36,898 nt of DNA from Hungatella sp. UBA3048 (GCA_002367105.1 DFCS01000006.1:1-36898); one strand, 5' to 3'; shown: positions 23,787 through 32,198, counted from the stretch's first letter. A program made the numbers and translations. The notes: generated by a model not told the origin, from the letters alone.

Positions 23787-26700
23787 ATGGATCAGAAGAC
23801 CGCTAAACTGGAATGGCTGGAGGATCCGCGGGTTTTCGCGGTAAACCGTCTGGCTGCCCATTCCGATCACTGCTATTATGAAACGGAAGCAGAAGCTCTA
23901 AGGGGGATCATGGGACAGCGCCAATCCTTAAATGGGACATGGAAATTTTCCTATGCAGAAAATCCCGGGGAGCGGGAAGAACATTTCTACGAAAGTGATT
24001 TTAATCCGGACAGCTTTGGAACCATTGAGGTTCCGGGACATATGGAGCTTCAGGGATACGGCGGATGCCAGTATATCAATACCATGTACCCTTGGGATGG
24101 TCTGTCTGACTTAAGGCCTCCCCATGTTGATTGGCAGAATAATCCGGTAGGAAGCTACTTAAGGGAGTTTGAACTGGAGGAGCCGCTTAAGGGGAAACGA
24201 CTGTTCCTGTCCTTTCAGGGAGTGGAAACGGCCTTTTATGTCTGGCTGAACGGAACCTTTATCGGATATTCGGAGGATTCCTTTACACCCTCTGAGTTTG
24301 AGATTACGGATGCTGTCCGGTCTGGATCCAACCGCCTTGCCGTGGAGGTTTATAAAAGAAGCAGCGCCAGCTGGATCGAGGATCAGGATTTCTTCCGATT
24401 CTCCGGGATTTTCCGGGAGGTGTATTTATATGCGATTCCGGAATGCCATGTGGAGGATTTATTCATTCATGGGGACGTATCCGATGACTGCCGGGATGGC
24501 CAGTTCCGTGGAGAACTGACCCTTACAGGAGAAATAAAGGGAAGTATCAGTGCTGTATTAAAGGATAAAGCTGGAGAAACAGTTGCTTTCTGGGAACCCA
24601 TTCCGGCAAAGAAGAAAGTGGAATTTTCCGCCCGCATATCAGGTGCCCGTCTATGGAGCGGCGAGGATCCATACCGGTATGAACTCACCATCATCTTGTA
24701 CGATGAGCAGGGGAATGTGAAGGAGATCGTTCCTCAGAAGGTGGGATTCCGCCGTTTTGAAATGAAAGACCGGCTGATGTGCTTAAACGGAAAGAGAATC
24801 GTATTCCGGGGAATCAACCGTCATGAGTTCAATGTAAGAAGAGGCCGCTCCATTACAAAAGAGGATATGATGTGGGATATCCGGTTTATGAAGCGCCACA
24901 ACATCAATGCGGTCAGGACCTGTCATTATCCGGATCAGAGCCTGTGGTATGAGCTTTGTGATGAATATGGGATTTACCTCATTGATGAGGCGAATTTGGA
25001 AAGCCATGGTTCCTGGCAAAAGATGGGAGCCTGTGAACCAGCCTGGAATGTACCCGGAAGCCTGCCTGAGTGGAAGGACTGCGTGGTGGACCGGGCAAAG
25101 TCAGTGCTGGAACGGGACAAAAACCATCCCAGTGTGCTGATATGGTCCTGCGGTAATGAATCCTATGCAGGAGAGGACATTCTTGCTATGTCAGAGTTTT
25201 TTAAAGAACGGGATCCTTCCAGGCTGGTTCACTATGAGGGCGTGTTCTGGAACCGGGAATTTGACCGTACCAGCGATATGGAAAGCCGGATGTATGCCAA
25301 GCCATTTGAGGTAGAGGAATATTTAAATGCAGATCCGGGGAAGCCTTTTATCCTTTGTGAATATATGCACGCCATGGGCAATTCTCTTGGCGGAATGAAA
25401 AAGTACACGGATCTGGAAGACAGGTATGAGATGTATCAGGGCGGCTTTATCTGGGATTATATTGACCAGTCTCTGATGAAAAAGGACGCTAACGGCAAGG
25501 AGCATATGACCTATGGCGGGGACTTTGGCGACAGGCCCACGGATTACAGCTTCTGCGGAAACGGGATTGCTTATGCAGACAGGACCGTCTCCCCAAAAGC
25601 CCAGGAGGTAAAATACCTGTATCAGGATATCCGCCTGATTCCTGACTCCAAAGGCGTATCCATAGAAAACAGAAGATTATTTACAGATACCTCTGACCTT
25701 GAGTTTGTATATTCGGTTTTAAAGGACGGGGAACCGGTTTATCAAAAGAGCTTTGATGCATCGGTAAAGCCTTTGGATACAAGGTATGAAACCGTTCCGG
25801 TACCTGATTTCACAGAGCCGGGGGAATATGTCTGCCAGGTTTCGGCTCTGCTTAAACATGATACCTTATGGGCGGATTCCGGCTATGAAACAGCCTTTGG
25901 CGAGGCGGTCTCAGTCATAGAAGGAAGGCAGCAGGAGAAATGCTGCGGACAGCCTTTGAAAGTAATTCATGGCGACGTCAACATCGGCGTTATGGGAGAT
26001 GGCTTCCGGATCCTGTTCTCCAGGCAGGAAGGCGGAATCGTTTCCCTGGTTTACGACGGAAAGGAATGGATCGGAAGACCGATGATGCCGGTGTACTGGA
26101 GGGCGACTACGGATAATGATAAAGGTAATAAATTTTCCGTGGCAAGTTCTGTGTGGTATGGAGCAGGCAGGTTCCCTTGTTATGAGAATTTTGCGGTGGA
26201 AGAGAAGGAAGGAAGCATAAAGGTGACCTATACCTATGGCCTTTCTACTGTTCCCAAGGCATCAACAGAGGTTACCTACGAAGTAGATGGAAGGGGAACG
26301 ATTCATGTAAGGACCGTATTCCGGGGTCAAAATGGATTACCAGAGCTTCCTGCCTTTGGAATGAGGCTCATCACACCGGAAGCAGCTAAGAAATTCACCT
26401 GGTATGGAAGAGGACCTGAGGAAAATTACTGCGACAGGAATGAAGGTGCGAGGCTGGGAATCTATGAGGATACTCCGGATAACAACCTTTCCCGCTATCT
26501 GGTGCCTCAGGAGTGTGGCAACAGAACTGGAGTCCGTTGGCTTAAGGTATCGGACATGGAGGGGCATTCCATCAGTTTTTGCGCAGCAGGCCAGGCGTTT
26601 GATGCTTCCGTACTTCCCTATACGGCGGAGGAACTGGAAGCGGCCACCCACAGAGAGGAGCTTCCGTCACCAAGATATACGGTAGTGAACATTTTAGGCG

Positions 26701-26813
26701 CCATGAGAGGCGTCGGCGGTGATGACAGCTGGGGAGCGCCGGTTCACCGGGAGTACTGCATAAGCGGGGAAGCAGAGCTTGTAACAGAATTTATTATAGA
26801 AAGAAGATCATAA
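23787..26813 (+). CDS. lacZ: GH2 beta-galactosidase (LacZ type)
   Basis: 1008 residues from ATG at 23787, preceded by AAGGAGG with a 9-nt spacer. An in-frame ATG at 23724 adds 21 residues without a ribosome binding site, and the shorter form matches the usual LacZ length. The five-domain order is visible: sugar-binding jelly roll (about 30-205), Ig-like, TIM barrel (about 310-600), Ig-like, and the large beta-galactosidase small-chain domain (about 730-1005; WYGRGPEENYCDR). Acid/base Glu458 (WSCGNES), nucleophile Glu525 (LCEYMHAMGNS), and DEANLESHG near residue 400. No signal peptide. It removes terminal beta-galactose in the cytosol. Last gene of the locus; a strong terminator follows. Confidence 0.93.
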   Translation: MDQKTAKLEWLEDPRVFAVNRLAAHSDHCYYETEAEALRGIMGQRQSLNGTWKFSYAENPGEREEHFYESDFNPDSFGTIEVPGHMELQGYGGCQYINTMYPWDGLSDLRPPHVDWQNNPVGSYLREFELEEPLKGKRLFLSFQGVETAFYVWLNGTFIGYSEDSFTPSEFEITDAVRSGSNRLAVEVYKRSSASWIEDQDFFRFSGIFREVYLYAIPECHVEDLFIHGDVSDDCRDGQFRGELTLTGEIKGSISAVLKDKAGETVAFWEPIPAKKKVEFSARISGARLWSGEDPYRYELTIILYDEQGNVKEIVPQKVGFRRFEMKDRLMCLNGKRIVFRGINRHEFNVRRGRSITKEDMMWDIRFMKRHNINAVRTCHYPDQSLWYELCDEYGIYLIDEANLESHGSWQKMGACEPAWNVPGSLPEWKDCVVDRAKSVLERDKNHPSVLIWSCGNESYAGEDILAMSEFFKERDPSRLVHYEGVFWNREFDRTSDMESRMYAKPFEVEEYLNADPGKPFILCEYMHAMGNSLGGMKKYTDLEDRYEMYQGGFIWDYIDQSLMKKDANGKEHMTYGGDFGDRPTDYSFCGNGIAYADRTVSPKAQEVKYLYQDIRLIPDSKGVSIENRRLFTDTSDLEFVYSVLKDGEPVYQKSFDASVKPLDTRYETVPVPDFTEPGEYVCQVSALLKHDTLWADSGYETAFGEAVSVIEGRQQEKCCGQPLKVIHGDVNIGVMGDGFRILFSRQEGGIVSLVYDGKEWIGRPMMPVYWRATTDNDKGNKFSVASSVWYGAGRFPCYENFAVEEKEGSIKVTYTYGLSTVPKASTEVTYEVDGRGTIHVRTVFRGQNGLPELPAFGMRLITPEAAKKFTWYGRGPEENYCDRNEGARLGIYEDTPDNNLSRYLVPQECGNRTGVRWLKVSDMEGHSISFCAAGQAFDASVLPYTAEELEAATHREELPSPRYTVVNILGAMRGVGGDDSWGAPVHREYCISGEAELVTEFIIERRS

Positions 26814-26818
26814 TTGCA

Positions 26819-26869
26819 GGCGGCAGACGGCAGGAGCATGAGAAAACTCTTAAGGTCTGCCGCTTTTTT
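26819..26869 (+). terminator. Intrinsic terminator ending the glycan locus
   Basis: GCGGCAGAC (26820-26828) pairs with GTCTGCCGC (26855-26863), followed by six T (26864-26869). It lies directly after the beta-galactosidase stop. After it, 26870-27100 holds an AT-rich stretch with a TATAAT at 26938-26943 lacking a clear -35, and the two-hairpin element. Confidence 0.85.
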
Positions 26870-26998
26870 GTGGGAGAAAATTTAAGTTGTTGATAAAAAT
26901 AATCAGGTAATCGTGTCCTTTTTTCCTGATATTGTATTATAATAAAATTGGATTGGCTGGGTTGCTGAAAGTAATAAGCTTTCAATCTTGAGTTCATA

Positions 26999-27060
26999 AG
27001 CAGCATATCCCGCTTTACCGGGCATCTGCCGGATAGGAAGGCATATCTCATTGATACATT
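26999..27060 (+). repeat. Copy B of the two-hairpin intergenic element
   Basis: Aligns without gaps to 10281-10342. Hairpin 1 keeps CCCG/CGGG (27009-27012, 27019-27022) and the bulged C. The next pair is T27008-A27024 where copy A has C-G, a compensatory change, and A27007-T27025 replaces a G-U. Hairpin 2 is GGATAGG/CATATCT with one mismatch. It lies about 40 nt upstream of the start codon of the metal-binding protein gene. Confidence 0.55.
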
Positions 27061-27100
27061 TGTGTATAAAACGAAGAAAAAGGACAGAGGAGGTTACAGG

Positions 27101-27460
27101 ATGTCTACTGTAATTATTTGTGCGATTTTAATTGTACTTTGCTGCATTGGATTAAGAAGCAACATAAATAGGACGAAATATGGCTGCTGCGGAAGCGGCG
27201 GCAGCGATGTGAAGAAAATTAAAGCTGCTGATAAAAATATTTCCCATTATCCCTATACGCGAACCCTGGAAGTAGAAGGAATGACCTGCGGTAATTGCAA
27301 AAAGAGAGTGGAGAATGAATTTAATAGCCGGGAAGGATTATATGCTTCCGTGGATCTGAAGAAAAAACTGGCAGTCATACATATGAAAGATCAAATGGCA
27401 GAGGATGAGCTGAAAGAGATGGTGAGAAAAGCAGGGTATACTCCAGGGAAGATCCAATAA
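27101..27460 (+). CDS. Membrane-anchored heavy-metal-associated (HMA) domain protein
   Basis: 119 residues from ATG at 27101, with AGAGGAGG upstream. A farther in-frame start at 27062 has no ribosome binding site. Residues 3-20 are a single membrane helix, followed by a GCCGSGGS stretch that recalls FeoB-associated Cys-rich proteins. Residues about 52-119 are an HMA fold: LEVEGMTCGNCKKRVENEFNS contains the MxCxxC metal site (MTCGNC), followed by SVDLKKKLAVIHMKD and a final helix plus AGYTPGKI. Such domains bind Cu(I), Zn or similar soft metals and pass them on. A transmembrane anchor fused to HMA without a P-type ATPase is unusual; it may be a membrane-tethered chaperone. No metal transporter is adjacent. 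Confidence 0.85.
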   Translation: MSTVIICAILIVLCCIGLRSNINRTKYGCCGSGGSDVKKIKAADKNISHYPYTRTLEVEGMTCGNCKKRVENEFNSREGLYASVDLKKKLAVIHMKDQMAEDELKEMVRKAGYTPGKIQ

Positions 27461-27527
27461 ATGCATTGACTGGTATGGCAATATAAATGTCTTAAAAATA
27501 TGAAAAAAAGATTGTTTGCAGTAAGCG

Positions 27528-27571
27528 GCGGACAAATATGGATTTTGAATCCATTTTGTCTGCGGCTTTTT
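27528..27571 (+). terminator. Intrinsic terminator after the HMA protein gene
   Basis: GCGGACAAATATGGATT (27528-27544) pairs with AATCCATTTTGTCTGC (27548-27563) over about 16 bp with a 3-nt loop, followed by GGCTTTTT. It is a very stable stem about 70 nt after the stop. Confidence 0.85.
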
Positions 27572-27657
27572 AGTTTTTATAGATCTAAATTATAAAAAAA
27601 ATAGATTGTTTTTCCTGTTTATACATGGTAAGTTGATATCAGATAGGAGGGGATCTG

Positions 27658-28122
27658 ATGATAAAAGTAACATTTTATGATTCTGTTGAAGATCATTTAC
27701 TGGAGTATGCAGTCATTGCTTCACGGTATCGGAATAAATGGATATTCTGTAAGCACAAGGACCGGGACACCCTTGAAATCCCTGGGGGACACCGGGAAAA
27801 GGGGGAAGATATCGTAACGACTGCCAACCGGGAACTTTATGAGGAGACGGGAGCAACAGACTATATTCTGAAGCCGGTCAGTGGATATTCGGTTCAGAAT
27901 CCTGATGTGAACGAGGAGAGTTCAAAGGAATCTTTTGGAATGCTGTTTTATAGTGAGGTCAAAGAACTTGGAGAAATGCCGCCGGGGTTTGAGATTGAAA
28001 CGATACGGTTATTGGATGAGATACCTGATTCCCTGACGTATCCTGAGATCATGCCGGCATTGATGGATAGGATTCTTCTCTGTTTTCTTAATGGCCGGGT
28101 AGAAAAGCCGCAGAAACTGTGA
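27658..28122 (+). CDS. NUDIX hydrolase
   Basis: A 154-residue protein with AGGAGGGGATCTG before ATG. The Nudix box is complete: GHREKGEDIVTTANRELYEETG (residues about 42-63) fits GX5EX7REUXEEXGU, with the REUXEE glutamates that bind Mg2+. The fold and length suit a single-domain pyrophosphohydrolase cleaving nucleoside diphosphate-linked compounds. The substrate cannot be told from the sequence. The stop codon overlaps the extended frame of the cupin gene downstream, so the two are probably co-transcribed. Confidence 0.92.
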   Translation: MIKVTFYDSVEDHLLEYAVIASRYRNKWIFCKHKDRDTLEIPGGHREKGEDIVTTANRELYEETGATDYILKPVSGYSVQNPDVNEESSKESFGMLFYSEVKELGEMPPGFEIETIRLLDEIPDSLTYPEIMPALMDRILLCFLNGRVEKPQKL

Positions 28123-28142
28123 ATAAGATTAAGAAGGGCTGG

Positions 28143-28478
28143 ATGAATATGATCATTAATTTTGATGAGATAGAGGAAACCATACTCCCCCGTTTTAACG
28201 GCGGAGAAAAAGAATTTAAGGCAAAAATGCTTGTAGATAAGAACAATAAGATTCTCTATGGAAAGCTGGAGCCGGGCGCATCCATAGGAATGCATACCCA
28301 TGATACAAGCAGTGAAATTATATATTTTCTACAGGGAACAGGGAAAATGCTGTTTGACGGCGGAGAAGAAGCTGTACAGGCAGAACTGTGTCACTATTGT
28401 CCCAAAGGCTATGCTCACAGCCTGATCAATAACAGTGAGGCTGACTTGATTTTCTTTGCGGTTGTTCCTCAACAGTGA
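28143..28478 (+). CDS. Cupin domain protein
   Basis: About 111 residues from ATG at 28143, with AAGAAGGG just upstream. Alternatives are ATG at 28149 and a GTG at 28119 that overlaps the NUDIX stop. A single conserved barrel shows cupin motif 1, GASIGMHTHDTSSEIIYFLQGTGKML, with His-x-His and Glu as metal ligands, and motif 2, CHYCPKGYAHSLINNS, with the last His ligand. Stand-alone small cupins bind a metal and may act as sugar-binding, isomerase or dioxygenase-like enzymes. The specific activity is unknown. Confidence 0.88.
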   Translation: MNMIINFDEIEETILPRFNGGEKEFKAKMLVDKNNKILYGKLEPGASIGMHTHDTSSEIIYFLQGTGKMLFDGGEEAVQAELCHYCPKGYAHSLINNSEADLIFFAVVPQQ

Positions 28479-28529
28479 CATACTGTTGTCATATATGGGA
28501 TGATATAATGTCAAAGAAAAGGTGGAGTT

Positions 28530-29114
28530 ATGTTTTTCAATGTCCTTTGCTTGTATGACATGAACTATCAGCCGGAAAGAATCCGGTATTATATTTATGG
28601 GAATGATGGAGAATTATATAATCAAGTAATTGAAGTTGGCAAGGCGTTTGGAAGAACCGGTAACCTATGCACGGAGAACTTGTTGAAAGAGGGGGATATT
28701 ATGCTGGAAAAGATACCATCACAAGAAGAAATGACTTCCCTGATAGGGGAGACTTTATTTGAAGCATGGAAAGGCCTTTGTGAAAGAATCGAAGAGAAGT
28801 ATGATATGGAACGCCAGTGGAACAGCGGCGGCAAAAGGTGGAAGTACGAGTACAAATACCGCAGAGGCGGGAAAACCCTTTGTGCGTTGTATGCCAAAGA
28901 GGACTGCTTTGGATTCATGGTAATTCTGGGACAAGCGGAGCGGGAAGCCTTTGAACGGGAAAGGCAGAACTTTTCCCCGGAGGTCCAGAAGGTATACGAT
29001 GAATCAACAACCTACCACGATGGAAAATGGATCATGTTTATGATAAAGGATCAATCGCTTTTTGATGATATGATGCAGCTGTTAAAGATAAAAAGAAGGC
29101 CCAATAAAAAGTAA
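28530..29114 (+). CDS. DUF3788 domain protein with N-terminal extension
   Basis: 194 residues from ATG at 28530, with GGTGGAG upstream. A TATAAT at about 28504-28509 may be its -10. Residues about 65-190 are DUF3788-like: ETLFEAWKGLCERIEEKYD, WKYEYKYRRGGKTLCALYAKEDCFGFMVILGQAE, YHDGKWIMFMI and a final LLKIKRRP. Most family members begin near the internal ATG at 28701, which has its own AGAGGGGGA site and would give 138 residues. The first 57 residues (MFFNVLCLYDMNY onward) are therefore an unexplained extension or the remnant of another gene fused in frame. The family function is unknown. Confidence 0.8.
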   Translation: MFFNVLCLYDMNYQPERIRYYIYGNDGELYNQVIEVGKAFGRTGNLCTENLLKEGDIMLEKIPSQEEMTSLIGETLFEAWKGLCERIEEKYDMERQWNSGGKRWKYEYKYRRGGKTLCALYAKEDCFGFMVILGQAEREAFERERQNFSPEVQKVYDESTTYHDGKWIMFMIKDQSLFDDMMQLLKIKRRPNKK

Positions 29115-29137
29115 TAAAATGATTTCGGAGGAATTAT

Positions 29138-29500
29138 ATGAGGTATCAGTGGATTGATGAATATTTGAAATCAATGAAAGGTGTATCCAGTGATTTCAAG
29201 GAGGAATGGAATTGGACCAGGTATCTTCTTGGTGATAAGATGTTTGCGGCGGTGTGCAAGGATGACCAGGGCAGAGACTCATTGATCACATTAAAGCTGG
29301 AACCGGTAGAAGGGCAGTTTTTAAGGCAGCAGTATGAGGATATCATCCCCGGCTATTATATGAATAAGGTTCACTGGAATTCTATAAAAGCAGATGGAAA
29401 CGTTCCTGATGATCTGCTGAAGGATTTACTGGAAAAATCATACCGTCTGGTATTAGCCGGGCTGACAAAGAAGAAACAAAGTGAATTGCTGGGAGAGTGA
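29138..29500 (+). CDS. MmcQ/YjbR family protein
   Basis: A 120-residue protein with CGGAGGAATTAT before ATG. It matches the MmcQ/YjbR fold in layout: an N-terminal helix, WTRYLLGDKMFAAVCKDDQGRDSLITLKLEP, the central EDIIPGYYMNKVHWNSI with the conserved N-x-x-HW segment, and DDLLKDLLEKSYRLVLAGLTKKKQ at the end. YjbR has a CyaY/frataxin-like fold and has been called DNA-binding by similarity to double wing proteins, but no firm activity is known. It lies 24 nt after the DUF3788 gene and is likely in the same transcript. Confidence 0.88.
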   Translation: MRYQWIDEYLKSMKGVSSDFKEEWNWTRYLLGDKMFAAVCKDDQGRDSLITLKLEPVEGQFLRQQYEDIIPGYYMNKVHWNSIKADGNVPDDLLKDLLEKSYRLVLAGLTKKKQSELLGE

Positions 29501-29553
29501 ACTTTCTATAGGGTTCCCCGGTAAGCAAAGAGAGGAATACAGGTGGAACACAT

Positions 29554-30279
29554 ATGAAATATTTTGGAGAAGGTTTAAGTGATACACATAAGGCTTTAAA
29601 TAAAATAATCCGTAAGGAAGATGAAATCGAGCGGGCGAAAGCTCTCTTTTTAGACCTGCACAGGGAACTTCACCTTTCAGAAGTATCGGAAGGGGAAGAA
29701 AATGAAGTGGACAGACTTCTTGGAGATCTAAAAGCAGATGAGTACGCCATCATGCCAACTGGAAAGGATGAAACCATAGCATGGGTTTTATGGCATATTG
29801 CCAGAATCGAAGATCTGACCATGGGGATCCTGGTGGGAGGAGGGAACCAGCTCTTTGATGACGGTTGGAAACAAAGAATGAACTCTCCTATCACTGACAC
29901 CGGCAATTCCCTTTCAGACGGCGAGATCATGGACCTAAGCCGAAAAATCAATGTTACAGAGCTGCTTCATTACAGGAACGAAGTCGGAATCAGAACCAGG
30001 AATATAGTTAAAAATTTATCATCAGCCGATATGAGAACGAGAGTTCCGTCATCAGGGCTTGATAAAATCCTTTCAGAAGGCGGAGTGACAAAACAGGAAG
30101 ATTCTGTTTGGCTTCTGGATTTTTGGGGTAAAAAGGACGTTGCAGGGATTTTACTGATGCCGCCTACCCGCCATGTCATGCTTCATCTAAATGACTGCTG
30201 CAAGTGGAAGGAATTTATCCGGACGAAGAAGCGGCATCATGGGATGAGTGACGGCTCTGATCAGGAGCTGCTTCTATAA
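29554..30279 (+). CDS. DinB superfamily protein
   Basis: A 241-residue protein with a modest site, CAGGTGGAACACAT, before ATG. The DinB four-helix-bundle signature is visible: TIAWVLWHIARIEDLTMGILVGGG (about 75-98) with the first metal-ligand His, later ELLHYRNEVGIRTRNIVKNLS, and PPTRHVMLHLNDCCKWKEFI (about 207-226) with two further His. Three His in this arrangement bind a divalent metal in DinB/YfiT-like enzymes, some of which are thiol-dependent transferases. The last 15 residues (HHGMSDGSDQELLL) and the terminator are repeated almost exactly at 32440-32523, in a decayed context. Confidence 0.85.
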   Translation: MKYFGEGLSDTHKALNKIIRKEDEIERAKALFLDLHRELHLSEVSEGEENEVDRLLGDLKADEYAIMPTGKDETIAWVLWHIARIEDLTMGILVGGGNQLFDDGWKQRMNSPITDTGNSLSDGEIMDLSRKINVTELLHYRNEVGIRTRNIVKNLSSADMRTRVPSSGLDKILSEGGVTKQEDSVWLLDFWGKKDVAGILLMPPTRHVMLHLNDCCKWKEFIRTKKRHHGMSDGSDQELLL

Positions 30280-30298
30280 GTTTTCTATAAGTCTTTGG

Positions 30299-30327
30299 CC
30301 GCAGTCTGGATGAACTGCGGTTTTTTT
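30299..30327 (+). terminator. Intrinsic terminator after the DinB gene
   Basis: CCGCAGT (30299-30305) and ACTGCGG (30314-30320), 8-nt loop, then seven T (30321-30327). The same terminator recurs at 32492-32523. Between here and the promoter at 30571 there are about 240 nt of AT-rich sequence with no gene and one inverted repeat (30508-30529). Confidence 0.85.
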
Positions 30328-30509
30328 ATACTGAAAATACCTTTAAAAATCTTTTGTTGAAAAAGAACTAAAATGTGAAAAAGATATCAAAATATTGATA
30401 AAATTAACTCGAATTGGGATAGAAAAAATTCAACAGCATTGATAAATTGAACCATGTTTAAAAGATAGGATTCTGAAAGAAGTTATTTAATAAGCAGAAA
30501 TGATTCATA

Positions 30510-30527
30510 ATGTTAAAAAATAAACAT
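30510..30527. promoter_or_regulatory. Rex-operator-like inverted repeat upstream of the aldehyde dehydrogenase
   Basis: ATGTTAAAAAATAAACAT agrees with the clostridial Rex consensus TTGTTAANNNNTTAACAA at 11 of 14 defined positions. It lies 43 nt upstream of the -35. In AT-rich DNA such matches arise by chance, so this is only a candidate for NADH-responsive control. Confidence 0.25.
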
Positions 30528-30570
30528 TAAAAGATAATTAAATATCAATAACGTTAAAAATATATTTAAA

Positions 30571-30598
30571 TTGACAGATTAAATTGCGGGGGTATAAT
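30571..30598 (+). promoter_or_regulatory. Strong sigma-A promoter of the aldehyde dehydrogenase gene
   Basis: Perfect TTGACA (30571-30576), 16-nt spacer, perfect TATAAT (30593-30598). The expected start is near 30605, giving a leader of about 50 nt with AGGAGAGGAG before the ATG. Confidence 0.85.
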
Positions 30599-30655
30599 GG
30601 ATACATAAATAAAGATATCTAAACCAAAGAAAATAAAAGGAGAGGAGATAAAATT

Positions 30656-32143
30656 ATGCAGAACGTAGAGCTTCAAAAGAAATATCAGTTATTCATAGGC
30701 GGACAGTGGAAGGATGCTTCCGATGGAAAAACATTTCCAAGTATCTGTCCGGCCGATGGGAGGGTGCTGACTGAGTGCGCCGAGGCAACGAAGGAAGACG
30801 TTGATGAGGCGGTCCGGGAAGCATGGAAGGCCTTTGAGACCTGGAAGCATGTACCGGTAAACCAGAAAGCTGCCATTCTGAATAAGATTGCGGATATCAT
30901 AGATGCAAATAGGGAACATCTTGCCATGGTGGAAACCCTGGACAATGGGAAACCCATAAGGGAAACAATGACGGTCGATATTCCTCTTGCAGCTCAGCAT
31001 TTTCGCTATTTTGCAGGCTGCATTCTTGCGGAAGAGGGCAGTGCCAATATGCTGGGAGAAAATACCCTAAGTCTGATCCTCAAAGAGCCTATCGGCGTGG
31101 TTGGGCAAATCGTTCCCTGGAATTTTCCTTTCCTGATGGCAGCCTGGAAGCTGGCACCGGTACTGGCAAGCGGCTGCTGTTCAGTCTTTAAGACGTCAAG
31201 CACCACTTCTCTCAGCGTTCTGGAACTGGCAAGACTGATCCAGGATGTGATCCCGGCAGGGGTGTTTAATGTTATTACCGGAGCAGGTTCCAAGTCCGGG
31301 CAGTATATTTTGGAACATGAAGGTTTCCGGAAGCTGGCATTTACCGGCTCAACAGAAGTAGGAAAGAACGTGGCCCTTGCAGCAGCGGAAAAGCTGATTC
31401 CGGCTACTTTGGAGCTGGGCGGCAAATCAGCCAATATTTTCTTTGAGGACTGTAATTGGGAGATGGCCATGGATGGTTTACAGCTGGGGATTCTCTTTAA
31501 CCAGGGCCAGGTGTGCTGTGCGGGTTCCAGGGTCTTTGTGCAGGAAAGCATCTACGACAAGTTTGTGGAAGAAGCGGTTAAACGGTTTAACCAAGTAAAA
31601 GTCGGCCTTCCGTGGGATGAAAATACCCAGATGGGAAGCCAGATCAGCAAAGGGCATATGAAGGAAATTTTAAGCTACATAGAAATAGGAAAATCGGAAG
31701 GAGCTGCTGTACTTTGTGGCGGAGAGCAGATTCTGGAGGACGGACTGGAAAACGGAGCTTTTTTAAGGCCTACACTCCTTGGCAATGTGACAAACGACAT
31801 GAGGGTGGCACAAGAGGAAATCTTCGGGCCTGTGGCATGTATTATTAAGTTTAAGACAGAGGATGAGGTTGTAGCCATGGCCAATGACAGCCAGTACGGA
31901 CTGGGCGGAGCAGTATGGACCAGGGACATCAATAGGGCAATACGGGTTGCCAGAGCGGTGGAGACCGGACGTATGTGGGTTAATACCTATAATTCCATTC
32001 CTGAGGGAGCTCCTTTCGGAGGATACAAGACTTCGGGAATCGGCCGTGAGACACATAAGGTCATTCTGGAACACTACACCCAGACAAAGAATATCATGAT
32101 TAATTTAAGTGAATCCCCTTCAGGTTTTTATCCGGATAAATAA
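30656..32143 (+). CDS. NAD(P)-dependent aldehyde dehydrogenase
   Basis: A 495-residue, full-length ALDH superfamily enzyme. It has VGQIVPWNFPF (149-159), cofactor Lys179, the nucleotide-binding FTGSTEVGK (229-237), general base Glu253 (LELGGK) and catalytic Cys287 in NQGQVCCAGSR. IFGPVACIIKF and the C-terminal PFGGYKTSGIGRE complete the family pattern. It oxidises an aldehyde to the acid in the cytosol; the sequence alone does not fix the substrate. The segment after Lys179 (TSSTTSLS) differs from the usual PAEQTPL-type loop, which may affect cofactor choice. It is a single-gene unit with near-consensus promoter and its own terminator. Confidence 0.93.
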   Translation: MQNVELQKKYQLFIGGQWKDASDGKTFPSICPADGRVLTECAEATKEDVDEAVREAWKAFETWKHVPVNQKAAILNKIADIIDANREHLAMVETLDNGKPIRETMTVDIPLAAQHFRYFAGCILAEEGSANMLGENTLSLILKEPIGVVGQIVPWNFPFLMAAWKLAPVLASGCCSVFKTSSTTSLSVLELARLIQDVIPAGVFNVITGAGSKSGQYILEHEGFRKLAFTGSTEVGKNVALAAAEKLIPATLELGGKSANIFFEDCNWEMAMDGLQLGILFNQGQVCCAGSRVFVQESIYDKFVEEAVKRFNQVKVGLPWDENTQMGSQISKGHMKEILSYIEIGKSEGAAVLCGGEQILEDGLENGAFLRPTLLGNVTNDMRVAQEEIFGPVACIIKFKTEDEVVAMANDSQYGLGGAVWTRDINRAIRVARAVETGRMWVNTYNSIPEGAPFGGYKTSGIGRETHKVILEHYTQTKNIMINLSESPSGFYPDK

Positions 32144-32160
32144 ATAGAAAGTAGGCGGAA

Positions 32161-32198
32161 GGCGGTTTTGGATGATAAAGTTCCAAAGCCGCCTTTTT
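32161..32198 (+). terminator. Intrinsic terminator after the aldehyde dehydrogenase gene
   Basis: GGCGGTTTTGGA (32161-32172) pairs with TCCAAAGCCGCC (32182-32193) with one G-U pair, followed by five T (32194-32198). Confidence 0.9.

Noticed and set aside
26891..26905. Fur-box-like TGATAAAAATAATCA upstream of the HMA gene
   Set aside because: It resembles the 7-1-7 Fur pattern but only the outer four bases of each arm are complementary, and the region is AT-rich; chance is likely.
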